50,902 nt of DNA from Pseudoduganella aquatica (GCF_009857595.1 NZ_WWCU01000042.1:1-50902), one strand, 5' to 3'. Positions 1 through 8,601 are shown, numbered from the stretch's first letter. Numbers and translations are program-made. The notes: generated by a model not told the origin, from the sequence alone.

Positions 1-107
1 AGCCGGCCAAGCTGGTGATCGGCGCCATGATGCGCAAGCTCGTCCACGTTGCTTTCGGCGTCTTAAAATCTGGCAAACCATTCAATCAGGAGCTTCAAAA
101 CGCTTGA
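1..107 (+). CDS. IS110/IS1111-type transposase, C-terminal end (partial)
   Basis: Reading frame 3 is open from the window edge to a TGA at 105-107. It encodes a 34-residue tail beginning PAKLVIGAMMRKL and ending KPFNQELQNA. This matches the conserved C-terminus of IS110/IS1111 DEDD transposases, which usually ends in a VIGAMMRKL...FGVLKSGKPF block. The rest of the element lies outside the window to the left. The stop is 35 nt from the 3' end of the convergent sensor kinase gene, so the insertion sequence end must fall in or near 108-145. Family assignment is from motif memory and is fairly sure. Whether the element is intact cannot be judged. Confidence 0.75.
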   Translation, partial: PAKLVIGAMMRKLVHVAFGVLKSGKPFNQELQNA

Positions 108-142
108 CCGGCATAACAGTATCTACGCGTGCGGGAGCGCCA

Positions 143-1396
143 TCAGGCGCGCACGGAATCACTCAAACGGGAGGCTGCGGCCTCCCGTTTTTCATTTCCG
201 GGGAACATGAACGTGAGGGTGGTGCCGCGTCCTGGCGTGTTGTCTTCGGTCAGCTGGCCGCCGTGGGCCGAGACGCGCTCGCGCAAGGCCAGCATGGAAA
301 GGGTGGCGCGGCGGCTGCCCGCCGCCCAGCAGCCCAGCCCGTTATCGCTGATGACCACCAGCAGCGCGCTGGCGCGCAGGTCCAGCGACACGTCCAGCCG
401 GGTGGCCTGGGCGTGCGCCTGGATGCTGTACAGCGCCTCCTGGATCATGCGGAAGATGGCCCAGGTTTGCGGCTGCGCCAGCACGGCGCTGTCGCTGATC
501 AGGTGCAGCTGGCAGTGCATGCCGCCGCCGCGCTCCTGCTGCTTGAGCAGCCAGTCGGTGGCGGCCGGCAGGCCCAGCTCCAGCGTGCTGGGATGCAGGT
601 CGTTGATGAGCGAGCGCACGGTGTGGATGGCCTTGTCCAGCGTGCCCTGGACGCGCTGGGCATGGGCGTGCAGGCGCGGATGGCTGGCCCGGCTGGCGCT
701 GGCGAGCATGCTGGCGTCCAGCTTGAGCGCCATCAGGCTCTGGCCCAGGCTGTCGTGCAGGGTTTGCGCATGGCGGTGGCGCTCCTGCCCGCGCGCGGTT
801 TCCTGCAGGTCGCTCAGTTCGCGCAGCTGGCGCAAGGTGGACTGCAGCGCGTCCTCGGCGGCGCGGCGCTCGGTCACGTCCACGCACATGCCGACCAGCA
901 GCGCGGGCTGGCCGTGCTCGTCGTACAGCGGCTGCTTGTAGGTCAGCAGGCGGCGGTCCTGCTGCAGGCCGGCGTGCCACAGCCATTCCTCGTCGCACCA
1001 CAGGCGGCGCGATTCGAAGGCGGCGCGGTCGGCGGCCAGGAAGCCGGCTTGCTGCTCGGGCGGGTAGTGTGCGCCGCCGTGCGTGCCCGCCAGGGTGGCG
1101 TAGCGCTGCCCGAAGGCCTGCTCGCAGGCTTCGTTCATCATGACAAAGCGGGACTCGGCGTCCTTCAGGAACAGCGCCAGCGGCAGCTTTTCCAGTACCT
1201 CGCGCAGCTGGTGTTCATTACGCGCAAGCTCGGCTGCGCCTTTTTCGCAGGCGGCCAGTTGCTGGCGCAGGCGGGCCAGTTCGTTTTCGGCGGAGCGGCG
1301 CGCCGCCTCGGCGCGGCGCCACAGCCAAATTGCGGCAAGCAGGGCGGCCCCGGCTGCAGCCGTTTGCGTCAACGGAATAGTGAGTTCTGGAAACAT
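143..1396 (-). CDS. NarL-class sensor histidine kinase with PAS domain, degenerate N-box
   Basis: A 417-aa membrane-anchored kinase. From the ATG at 1396 it has one N-terminal hydrophobic segment (about residues 10-26), a charged, probably coiled-coil stretch (30-70), and a PAS domain (about 70-178, with FLKDAESRFVMMNE at its start). A HisKA_3 dimerisation domain follows, with the phospho-acceptor His214 in LHDSLGQSL, then a HATPase domain with DNGLG at 351-355. The usual N-box (E-A-L-T-N) reads EALYSIQAH at 320-328, so the magnesium-binding Asn is absent and ATP binding may be weakened. No response regulator is adjacent, so it is an orphan. An alternative ATG at 1438 adds 14 residues. Neither start has a clear ribosome site; 1396 puts the membrane segment at the usual distance. 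The C-terminal tail is encoded by a terminator hairpin. Signal and target are unknown. Confidence 0.8.
   Translation of the reverse strand: MFPELTIPLTQTAAAGAALLAAIWLWRRAEAARRSAENELARLRQQLAACEKGAAELARNEHQLREVLEKLPLALFLKDAESRFVMMNEACEQAFGQRYATLAGTHGGAHYPPEQQAGFLAADRAAFESRRLWCDEEWLWHAGLQQDRRLLTYKQPLYDEHGQPALLVGMCVDVTERRAAEDALQSTLRQLRELSDLQETARGQERHRHAQTLHDSLGQSLMALKLDASMLASASRASHPRLHAHAQRVQGTLDKAIHTVRSLINDLHPSTLELGLPAATDWLLKQQERGGGMHCQLHLISDSAVLAQPQTWAIFRMIQEALYSIQAHAQATRLDVSLDLRASALLVVISDNGLGCWAAGSRRATLSMLALRERVSAHGGQLTEDNTPGRGTTLTFMFPGNEKREAAASRLSDSVRA
165..193 (+). terminator. Rho-independent terminator hairpin
   Basis: A perfect 10-bp stem (166-175 with 180-189) closes a 4-nt loop and is followed on the plus strand by five T residues. 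It would end plus-strand transcription leaving the transposase. The same bases encode the last 15 or so residues of the convergent kinase, which is unusual. Confidence 0.7.
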
Positions 1397-1509
1397 CCGT
1401 GGATTGTACTCCGTTGTTGATATTTTGCCATCTACCATGTATAGCACGGAATGGCGTGAATTTGGCGCACGGAAATGATTTGCGGATGCTACCGGCTTGG
1501 CGGGAGGAT

Positions 1510-1535
1510 GGGGCGGCCCTGCCTGGCGCCGCCCC
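1510..1535 (-). terminator. GC-rich hairpin after the PEP-CTERM gene
   Basis: An 8-bp perfect stem (GGGGCGGC with GCCGCCCC) around a 10-nt loop lies 17 nt past the stop of the PEP-CTERM gene. There is no T-run after it on the minus strand, so it may stabilise the 3' end or need Rho rather than act as an intrinsic terminator. Confidence 0.35.
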
Positions 1536-1551
1536 GGTGCTGATTGAAGTC

Positions 1552-2571
1552 TTACGCGCCCCTTTTGGGAAGGCGGCGCGCTACGGCAAGTCCGAGCAGG
1601 GAGATGCCGATCAGGAAGGGTGTGCCCGGTTCGGGAATGCGGGTGGTTTCGTCGTTCACGTCGCAAGCGCTGCAGATCCACAGTTGTTCGGCGCCGGCGC
1701 CTTGGCCGATATATTTGATATTGACCGACAAGGTGTAGTTGTTGGCCGACGATTTGGCCGCATCGCTCAAGGCCTTGTTGTAGGCCGCGAACTCGGCCTG
1801 GCTGGTGCTCAGGTTGTTGTTGACCTGATAGCCGCCGGCAGGGTGGAGGCCGTCCACCGGGCAATCGCCGGCATTGTGCGCGCCGCCGAGGTTGTAGCTG
1901 GCGCCGGTGTCTTTGTCGACGCAGAAGTCGCTGATGACGTTCAGGTAGTCGGCAGTGGCGGGCGTGGGATCGGCGCCGCCATGGCAGCCGGAATTGGTGG
2001 CGGAGGTGCTGATCTCAAAGCAGCTGACCATATTGCCGAGGTTGTCGTAAATGCGCGCCTGGCCCCAGATGCTGATGAATTGCGCGCCGCCGTTGGCCGA
2101 CTGGTTGTTGTCGAACAAGAAGACCAGATCATTGCTGCCCAGGTAGGTTTTCAGCAGGCCCAGATTGATATCCCAGCGGTTCGCCAGGTCGCCGGCAAAA
2201 GCGCCGCCGGTGTCGGTCATGGAGAAACTGCCGGAGGACGAGGTCGACGTGTCGAAGGAGTCGTCCACTGCCTGGCCGGCAGTAAACGGGGAGGGGAAAT
2301 TGTTGACGTTGGTGCCATTCGCTGCGGTCAGGATGATGGCCTGGTCTGCGATCTGGCCCGGGCTCGAATCCACGGGGAGTGGGCCGGAGGGCTGGCAGCG
2401 CGGATCTGCCGAGCATTTTTTCAGCAGGTCCAGCGAATACACATTGAAATTGTTGTAGGTCGTGGCGGACAGTGGATTGATGTTGGGCAGTTCAAGCGTG
2501 GTAGCTTTGGCGGCGCCTGCAAGCAGCAGGCAGGCCATCAGCGCCACGCGGGAGACCTTTTTGATATTCAT
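1552..2571 (-). CDS. PEP-CTERM sorting-domain protein
   Basis: A 339-aa exported protein of unknown function. The ATG at 2571 is preceded by AGGAGA at a good distance. It starts with a signal peptide (about 1-24: MNIKK, hydrophobic core, AAKA cleavage region). It ends with a PEP-CTERM tripartite tail at about 311-339: IPEPGT, a hydrophobic segment, then the basic RRLPKRGA. Proteins with this tail are processed by an exosortase (EpsH/XrtA type) and are usually linked to exopolysaccharide or biofilm formation. No exosortase gene is in the window, so it must be encoded elsewhere. The mature part is rich in Asn, Ser and Asp and holds several cysteines (for example CSADPRC and a CSAC pair near the end) but matches no enzyme family I recognise. 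Confidence 0.85.
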   Translation of the reverse strand: MNIKKVSRVALMACLLLAGAAKATTLELPNINPLSATTYNNFNVYSLDLLKKCSADPRCQPSGPLPVDSSPGQIADQAIILTAANGTNVNNFPSPFTAGQAVDDSFDTSTSSSGSFSMTDTGGAFAGDLANRWDINLGLLKTYLGSNDLVFLFDNNQSANGGAQFISIWGQARIYDNLGNMVSCFEISTSATNSGCHGGADPTPATADYLNVISDFCVDKDTGASYNLGGAHNAGDCPVDGLHPAGGYQVNNNLSTSQAEFAAYNKALSDAAKSSANNYTLSVNIKYIGQGAGAEQLWICSACDVNDETTRIPEPGTPFLIGISLLGLAVARRLPKRGA

Positions 2572-2678
2572 GGCTTTCTCCTGACGGGGTGGTGGGTAGC
2601 ATGCAGGAAGCATGCATAACTCGTGCCTGTCGGAAAAATTTACATGTAATCAGTAAGTTACCAAGAGTTAACGTTTTC

Positions 2679-2722
2679 TTCACGCAGGCACCTGTAAAAG
2701 AAATCGACATTGCCTGCGTGAA
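2679..2722 (-). repeat. 12-bp perfect inverted repeat, 3' of the chemoreceptor gene
   Basis: TTCACGCAGGCA (2679-2690) and its exact complement TGCCTGCGTGAA (2711-2722) flank 20 nt. The hairpin begins 12 nt beyond the chemoreceptor stop codon and lies about 110 nt upstream of the PEP-CTERM start. It has no T-run on either strand, so it may be a 3' stabilising hairpin or an operator. Confidence 0.6.
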
Positions 2723-2733
2723 AAGATGTCAAA

Positions 2734-4344
2734 TCACCCAGCCATAGAGGAAACCAGCGCCAGGCGGCGCTGTGCGGCAGGGCGCGCGGCGGCGGCGGAT
2801 TGCTGCCCGGTGAGCTTGAAAACGCTAACCAACTTTTCCAGCTTGCCCGCCTGGTCCTGCATGGACGCCGCCGCAGCGGCAGCCTGTTCCACCAGCGCCG
2901 CGTTCTGCTGCGTCACCGTGTCCATCTGCGTGATGGCCTGGTTGATCTGCTCGATGCCGGCTTCCTGCTCGCTGCCCGCCACCGTGATCTGGCCCATGAT
3001 TTCCGTCACCTGGCGCACGCTGGCGACGATCTGCTCCATGGTGGCGCCGGCCTGGTTCACCAGCGTGCTGCCGGTGTTCACCTTGGCCACCGAGGAGTCG
3101 ATCAGGGTCTTGATCTCCTTGGCCGCGCTGGCCGAGCGCTGCGCCAGGTTGCGCACCTCCGAGGCCACCACGGCAAAGCCGCGCCCTTGTTCGCCGGCGC
3201 GCGCCGCTTCCACTGCCGCGTTCAGCGCAAGGATGTTGGTCTGGAAGGCGATACCGTCGATTACGCTGATAATGGCTTCGATCTGCTTGGCCGAGGCATT
3301 GATGTCGCCCATGGTGCGCACCACCTGCGCCACCACTTCGCCGCCCTGGGTGGCGATGGCGGAGGCGTTCACGGCCAGCTGGTTGGCCTGGCGCGCATTT
3401 TCGCCGTTTTGCTTGACGGTGGAGGTCAGTTCCTCCATCGATGAGGCGGTTTCCTCGAGCGAGCTGGCCTGCTGCTCGGTGCGCGAGGACAGGTCCAGGT
3501 TGCCGTCGGCGATTTCAGCCGACGCGGTGGCGATCGTATCCGTGCCGGTGCGCACCTGGCCGACGATGTCGAGCAGCTTTTCGTTCATGTGCTTGAGGGC
3601 GCTGGTCAGCTGGCCGGTTTCGTCGGTGGACAGGACTTCGATCTGCTGCGTCAGGTCGCCCTCGGCGACGGCGTTGGCGATCCTGACTGCTTGCGCCAGC
3701 GGTACCGAGATGGAGCGCACCAGCCAGTACCACATGCCGGCCGCCAGCAGCACGCCGGCGGCGATGGCGGCGACGGCCATGAAACGGAACGCCGTATAGC
3801 GGCTTTGCGCGCCTTCGAATTCGCTCTTGCCCACTGTCAGCTGCAGCGTCATCAGTTCACGCAGGCTTTCGCGGGCGGGCGTGAACAGCTTGCTCATGGC
3901 GCCCTTGAACAGGGCGTCGGCCTGTTCGGCGTTGTGGGCCTGGACGGCTGCCACGGCCGGGGCCAGCGCTTGCTCGTAGTAGGCTTTGCGGCCGGTTTCA
4001 TAGCCTTGCGCCAGGGTCTTTTCCTCCGGCGTCAGGTAGGTCGCCATGTAGGCGGTCCATTCGGCGTCGGCCTTGTCGATATGCTTGCGCAACTCCGCCA
4101 GATTGGCCGCCGCCTCTTCCGGGCCGGCGCCCACGGCCTTGGCGTAGCGTACCTGGCTGCGCAGCTGCTGTTCCATCACGGACGACAGCATGCCCATGGC
4201 CACCAGGCGGTCGTCGTACACGGTCTTGAGCGAGGCGTTGGTGCTGCCCAGGCTGTACAGGCTGGCCGCGCCCATGGCCAGCAGCAGCAGCGACAGAAAG
4301 CCCATGGCGAAAGTCAGGCGCGTTCTGATAGTCAGGTTCTTCAT
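2734..4344 (-). CDS. Methyl-accepting chemotaxis protein
   Basis: A 536-aa chemoreceptor. The first transmembrane helix is at about 10-30. It is followed by a periplasmic four-helix-bundle sensor region (about 31-186), a second membrane helix (187-208), HAMP (about 209-262) and a cytoplasmic signalling domain. The conserved hairpin tip IDGIAFQTNILALNAAVEAA is present, where CheA and CheW bind. The ligand is not predictable. The C-terminus is Ala-rich (about EQAAAAAASMQDQAGKLE onward) and ends RRLALVSSMAG, with no NWETF-type CheR/CheB tether. The start at 4344 (MKNLTIRTRL) fits the Tar/Tsr-like N-terminus. It is a single gene with no che genes nearby. Confidence 0.93.
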   Translation of the reverse strand: MKNLTIRTRLTFAMGFLSLLLLAMGAASLYSLGSTNASLKTVYDDRLVAMGMLSSVMEQQLRSQVRYAKAVGAGPEEAAANLAELRKHIDKADAEWTAYMATYLTPEEKTLAQGYETGRKAYYEQALAPAVAAVQAHNAEQADALFKGAMSKLFTPARESLRELMTLQLTVGKSEFEGAQSRYTAFRFMAVAAIAAGVLLAAGMWYWLVRSISVPLAQAVRIANAVAEGDLTQQIEVLSTDETGQLTSALKHMNEKLLDIVGQVRTGTDTIATASAEIADGNLDLSSRTEQQASSLEETASSMEELTSTVKQNGENARQANQLAVNASAIATQGGEVVAQVVRTMGDINASAKQIEAIISVIDGIAFQTNILALNAAVEAARAGEQGRGFAVVASEVRNLAQRSASAAKEIKTLIDSSVAKVNTGSTLVNQAGATMEQIVASVRQVTEIMGQITVAGSEQEAGIEQINQAITQMDTVTQQNAALVEQAAAAAASMQDQAGKLEKLVSVFKLTGQQSAAAARPAAQRRLALVSSMAG

Positions 4345-4439
4345 GATGTAGTCTTGATCTGGTGAACTTGCAGCGGGGAGGGGCTGCAACCGGCAAGGCG
4401 CCGGAAACCGGATTCGCGCGGGGGCGGGGCGCGAAGGGC

Positions 4440-4457
4440 GCTGGCCGCAAGGCCAGC
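4440..4457. repeat. 7-bp hairpin with GCAA tetraloop
   Basis: GCTGGCC-GCAA-GGCCAGC forms a perfect stem with a GNRA-type loop in the region between the chemoreceptor start and the ppc stop. On the minus strand it would sit in the 5' leader of the chemoreceptor mRNA if transcription starts above it. Function unknown. Confidence 0.4.
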
Positions 4458-4543
4458 TTCACCTTCAATATATTCTTAGCATCATGGTGTTGTCATTGTA
4501 CTTTGGTGCAATTCTCTCCAAATGTCACAATTTCACGGTTTTT

Positions 4544-4570
4544 CACGATGCGTTGCGCTAACGCATCGTG
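4544..4570 (-). terminator. Strong 11-bp hairpin after ppc
   Basis: CACGATGCGTT and its complement AACGCATCGTG flank a 5-nt loop, beginning 12 nt after the ppc stop. It is the obvious 3' hairpin of the ppc transcript. On the minus strand it is followed by A residues rather than T residues, so intrinsic termination is not assured. Confidence 0.5.
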
Positions 4571-4582
4571 TATTGCTTGGGG

Positions 4583-7396
4583 TTAGCCGGTGTTGCGCAG
4601 GCCTGCCGCCACCCCATTGATGGACAGGTGGATGCCCCGGTGCACGCGTTCGTCCACCTTGCCCGGCTCGTGTCCCACCGAGCGGTGGCGCTTGATCAGC
4701 TCCACCTGCAAGTGGTTCAGCGGGTCCAGGTAGGCAAAGCGGTTCTGGATGGAGCGCGCCAGCAGCGGATTGCCGGCCAGCCGCTCGCTGGCGCCGGTAA
4801 TGCGCTCCAGGCAGGCCAGCGTGGCCGCGTGCTCGGCGGTGATGCGCTTGAATATGCGCTCCCGCAGCGCCGCGTCCTGCACCAGCAGCGAGTAGCGCGA
4901 GGCGATGGCCAGGTCGGTCTTGGCCAGCACCATGTCCATATTCGACAGCAGGGTGGCGAAGAAGGGCCAGTGCTGGAACATGGCGCGCAGCTGGACCAGC
5001 CTGGCATCGGCGCCGTCGCCTTCGCCTATCCAGCCGCCGATGGCGCTGCCGAAACCGTACCAGCCCGGCAGCAGCAGGCGGCACTGGCCCCAGGAGAAGC
5101 CCCATGGGATGGCGCGCAGGTCTTCGATGCGGCGCGTGGACTTGCGCGAGGCGGGCCGGGAGCCCAGGTTCAGCTCGGCGATCTCGGCGATGGGCGTGGC
5201 GGCGAAGAAGTAGTCGGTAAAGCCGGGCGTGTCGTACACCAGGTCGCGGTAGGCGCGGTAGGCGCGTTCGGAAATCTCCGCCATCACGGCCTCGAAGCCC
5301 GCCAGCTGGCCCTGCTGCGCGTCGTCCGCCGCCGGCGGCATCAGGCTCGCTTCCAGCGTCGCGGCTACCAGCAGCTCCAGGTTGCGGCGGCCGATTTCCG
5401 CATTGGAGAACTTGGAGGCGATGATTTCGCCCTGTTCGGTCAGGCGTATCTGGCCGTTCACCGTGCCCTTGGGCTGGGCCAGGATGGCTTCGTAGCTGGG
5501 GCCGCCGCCCCGGCCCACGGTGCCGCCCCGGCCGTGGAACAGGCGCAGCTTCACGCCGGCCTGCGCGAACACTTGCACCAGGCCCAGCTCGGCCTTGTAC
5601 AGCTCCCAGTTGGAAGTGAGGAAGCCGCCGTCCTTGTTGGAGTCCGAGTAGCCCAGCATGACTTCCTGCTCCAGGCCCTGCGCTTCGACCAGGCGGCGCA
5701 CCAGCGGCAGCGCCATCAGCCGCTGCATGATGCCGGCCGCGCGCTGCAGGTCGGGGATGGTCTCGAACAGCGGGATCACCATCAGGTCCAGCGCGCTGCC
5801 CTGGTCCGTTGTGCGCAGCATGCCGGTTTCCTGCTGCAGCACCAGCACCTCCAGCAGGTCGGACACGGTCTCGGTGTGCGAGATGATGTAGTTGCGCACG
5901 GCCCGCGCGCCGTAGCGCTGGCGGATCTCGCGCGCCGCGCGCAGCACGCCCAGTTCGGACTCGGTCTCGGCCGAGTAGCTGATGTAGGGCGAGTACAGCA
6001 GGCGCGGCTGGCCCAGCTCGGCCAGCAGCAGCGCCACCTTGGCCTCTTCATCCAGCTCGGCGTAGGCGGGCGCGGCGCCGGCCTTGGCAAACAGCTCGGC
6101 CAGCACGCGCTCGTGCACGTCCGAGCTCTGGCGCATGTCCAGCGAGGCCAGGTGGAAGCCGAAGATGTCGGCGGCGCGCTTGAGCGTGGACAGGCGCGGC
6201 TGCACCAGCATGGCGCCGTGGTTGGCGTTCAGCGAATCGATCAGGATCTGCAGGTCGGCGGCAAAGGCGGCCGCGTTCTCGTAGGGCTCGGCGTGGCCCA
6301 CCTCCTGGCGCAGGATGTTGGCCGCGCCCAGGGCGCGCGCGGTGCTGGCCAGGCGCGCGTAGATGCCGATCAGCGCGCGCCGGTAAGGCTCGTCGCTGCG
6401 GTGGTCTGAGCTGTCGGTGGAGGAGTCGGCCAGCAGTTGCAGGGCCGGCGTACAGCGCACCATCAGCGTGGAGACGGACAACTCGGCGCCCAGCGTGTGC
6501 GTTTCGTCCAGGTAGAAGTCGAGGATGGTGGTGGCCTGGCGCGCCAGTGCGTGGCGCATGGTGGCGGCGTTGACGTTGGGATTGCCGTCGCGGTCGCCGC
6601 CTATCCAGCTGCCCATCTGCACATAGGACGCGGCGATGGCGCTGGGCGGGGCGTCCGGGCCGCCATACTGCGCGGCGATGTCGGCCTCGATGTCGTCGTA
6701 CAGGCCGGGCAGTTCGCGCAGGAAGGTGATGCGGTAGTAGGACAGCGCGTTCTCGATCTCGTCGGCCACGGTCAGCTTGGAGTAGCGCAGCATGCGGGTC
6801 TGCCACAGCGTGGCCACGCGCGAGCGCAGCAGGTGCAGATTGGCGGCCTGCTCCTTGGGCGTGAGTGGCCTGTCGCGCTCGGCCAGCAGGCGGGCGATAT
6901 CGTGCTCGGCGTCCAGGATGGACTTGCGCTGCACTTCGGTGGGGTGGGCCGTCAGTACCGGCGAGATCAGGGCCTGGCGGAAGAAGCGGGTCACGGTGGC
7001 TTCGTCCACGCCGGCCCCGGCCAGCTTGCACAGCGCGAAGCTGACGCTGCCCTGCTGCGGCCGGGAGCCGGCCAGCAGGTGGGCGCGGCGGCGGCGGATG
7101 TGGTGCTGGTCCTCGGCAATATTGGCCAGGTGCGAGAAGTAGGAGAAGGCGCGCACCACGGTGATGGTCTGCTCGCGGGTGAGGATCTTCAGCATGCCGT
7201 CCAGCTCTTTGGCCGCGCCCGCGTCGGCCTCGCGGCGGAAGCGCACGGCGGTCTGGCGTATGGTTTCCACCACCGCGTACATGTCCTCGCCCTCCTGCGC
7301 GCGCAGCACGTCGCCCAGCAGGCGGCCCAGCAATCGGATGTCTTCTTTCAGCGGCGCGTCCTTGTCGGCGCCGGTGTCTGCTGCGGATGCAACCAT
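4583..7396 (-). CDS. ppc: Phosphoenolpyruvate carboxylase
   Basis: A 937-aa cytoplasmic enzyme that makes oxaloacetate from PEP and bicarbonate, refilling the citric acid cycle. Diagnostic motifs are TAHPTEVQRKS (catalytic His151), the glycine-rich HGRGGTVGRGGGPSYEA loop, GYSDSNKDGG, and the C-terminal SINGVAAGLRNTG, where family members end in (R/Q)NTG. Length is normal for proteobacterial PEPC. The ATG at 7396 has an AGGG Shine-Dalgarno 9 nt upstream; the in-frame ATG at 7414 does not. It is divergent from hemC, with about 73 nt between the start codons. Nothing looks damaged. Confidence 0.97.
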   Translation of the reverse strand: MVASAADTGADKDAPLKEDIRLLGRLLGDVLRAQEGEDMYAVVETIRQTAVRFRREADAGAAKELDGMLKILTREQTITVVRAFSYFSHLANIAEDQHHIRRRRAHLLAGSRPQQGSVSFALCKLAGAGVDEATVTRFFRQALISPVLTAHPTEVQRKSILDAEHDIARLLAERDRPLTPKEQAANLHLLRSRVATLWQTRMLRYSKLTVADEIENALSYYRITFLRELPGLYDDIEADIAAQYGGPDAPPSAIAASYVQMGSWIGGDRDGNPNVNAATMRHALARQATTILDFYLDETHTLGAELSVSTLMVRCTPALQLLADSSTDSSDHRSDEPYRRALIGIYARLASTARALGAANILRQEVGHAEPYENAAAFAADLQILIDSLNANHGAMLVQPRLSTLKRAADIFGFHLASLDMRQSSDVHERVLAELFAKAGAAPAYAELDEEAKVALLLAELGQPRLLYSPYISYSAETESELGVLRAAREIRQRYGARAVRNYIISHTETVSDLLEVLVLQQETGMLRTTDQGSALDLMVIPLFETIPDLQRAAGIMQRLMALPLVRRLVEAQGLEQEVMLGYSDSNKDGGFLTSNWELYKAELGLVQVFAQAGVKLRLFHGRGGTVGRGGGPSYEAILAQPKGTVNGQIRLTEQGEIIASKFSNAEIGRRNLELLVAATLEASLMPPAADDAQQGQLAGFEAVMAEISERAYRAYRDLVYDTPGFTDYFFAATPIAEIAELNLGSRPASRKSTRRIEDLRAIPWGFSWGQCRLLLPGWYGFGSAIGGWIGEGDGADARLVQLRAMFQHWPFFATLLSNMDMVLAKTDLAIASRYSLLVQDAALRERIFKRITAEHAATLACLERITGASERLAGNPLLARSIQNRFAYLDPLNHLQVELIKRHRSVGHEPGKVDERVHRGIHLSINGVAAGLRNTG

Positions 7397-7469
7397 GGTA
7401 TATGCCCTATGCATGATTCTCGAATGGGGCGCGCATGATAAAATTTGCAGTCTCGCAAAATATAAAACC

Positions 7470-8579
7470 ATGCACGATACGAAAGAACAGGCTTTGAATA
7501 CTTCCGATATGGCTCAAGAGCTTCCTTCCCGACTGGTGATCGCCTCGCGCGAGAGCCGCCTTGCCATGTGGCAGGCGGAGCATGTGCGTGCGCGCCTGTC
7601 GGCCTTGTATCCACAGTGTAGCGTAGAAATTCTGGGCATGACCACGCGTGGCGACCAGATCCTGGACCGCACCCTGTCCAAGGTCGGCGGCAAGGGCCTG
7701 TTCGTGAAGGAACTGGAAGTGGCCATGGCCGAGGGCCGCGCGGACCTGGCCGTGCATTCGCTGAAGGACGTGCCGATGGAGCTGCCGCAGGGCTTTGCGC
7801 TGGCCGCCGTGCTGGAGCGCGAAGACCCGCGCGACGCCTTCGTCTCCAACGACTACGCCTCGCTGGACGAACTGCCGCCCGGCGCGGTGGTGGGCACGAG
7901 CAGCCTGCGCCGCCAGTCGCTGATCGCGGCGCGCTATCCGCAGCTGGTGATCAAGCCGCTGCGCGGCAACCTTGACACCCGCCTGGGCAAGCTGGACCGC
8001 GGCGATTACGCGGCCATCATCCTGGCCGCGGCCGGGCTCAAGCGCCTGGGCCTGCCGCAGCGCATCCGCGCGCTGCTGGAGCCGGAAAGCAGCCTGCCCG
8101 CAGCCGGGCAGGGCGCGATGGCGATCGAGATTGCTGAGCGCAGCGACGGCCTGGACCTGATGCGTTTGCTCGCGCCGCTGAACCACCTGGCCACCGCGCA
8201 GGCCGTGACGGCCGAGCGCAAGGTGTCCAAGGTCTTTGGCGGCAGTTGCCAGGTGCCGCTGGCCGCCTACGCCACGGTGGAAAACGGCAGCATGTATTTG
8301 CGCGCCATGGTCGCCACGCCGGACGGCGCGCGCATGGCCAGCGCCGAAGTGCGCGGCGATGCCGCCAGCGCCGAACAGCTGGGGCAGGACGTGGCCGAGC
8401 TGCTGCGCCAGCAGGACGCCGTCGCCATCCTGGCCTCGTGCCTGGCCGACGCCGCCGCTGCCGACGCGGCCGCAGCCAATCCGCAAGCCGCGCCGCAAGC
8501 CGCGCCGCAGCCCGGCAGCCCCGATGACATCGCCCATACGCAGCCCGGCGAGCCCACCGGCGGTCGTTCCGGCGTCTGA
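7470..8579 (+). CDS. hemC: Porphobilinogen deaminase (hydroxymethylbilane synthase)
   Basis: Joins four porphobilinogen units into hydroxymethylbilane in heme synthesis. The family signature is complete: SRLVIASRESRLAMWQAEH near the N-terminus, DLAVHSLKDVP, GTSSLRRQ, and GGSCQVPLAAYA, whose Cys260 carries the dipyrromethane cofactor. At 369 aa it is longer than the usual 310 or so because of a C-terminal tail rich in Ala, Pro and Gln (from about residue 325: PQAAPQAAPQPG). The tail looks disordered and dispensable. Two starts are possible: ATG 7470, or ATG 7509 (MAQELPSRL), which matches the family length better. Neither has a clear ribosome site. A TATAAA at 7461-7466 would favour the downstream start if it is the -10 box. 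It is the first gene of hemC-hemD-hemX-hemY. Confidence 0.95.
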   Translation: MHDTKEQALNTSDMAQELPSRLVIASRESRLAMWQAEHVRARLSALYPQCSVEILGMTTRGDQILDRTLSKVGGKGLFVKELEVAMAEGRADLAVHSLKDVPMELPQGFALAAVLEREDPRDAFVSNDYASLDELPPGAVVGTSSLRRQSLIAARYPQLVIKPLRGNLDTRLGKLDRGDYAAIILAAAGLKRLGLPQRIRALLEPESSLPAAGQGAMAIEIAERSDGLDLMRLLAPLNHLATAQAVTAERKVSKVFGGSCQVPLAAYATVENGSMYLRAMVATPDGARMASAEVRGDAASAEQLGQDVAELLRQQDAVAILASCLADAAAADAAAANPQAAPQAAPQPGSPDDIAHTQPGEPTGGRSGV

Positions 8580-8601
8580 CGCGCGGACTCGCCAGCACCG
8601 G

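Noticed and set aside
4568..6409. 613-aa open frame antisense to ppc
   Set aside because: ppc is intact with all catalytic motifs. The antisense frame is Gly/Gln/His/Val-rich shadow sequence.
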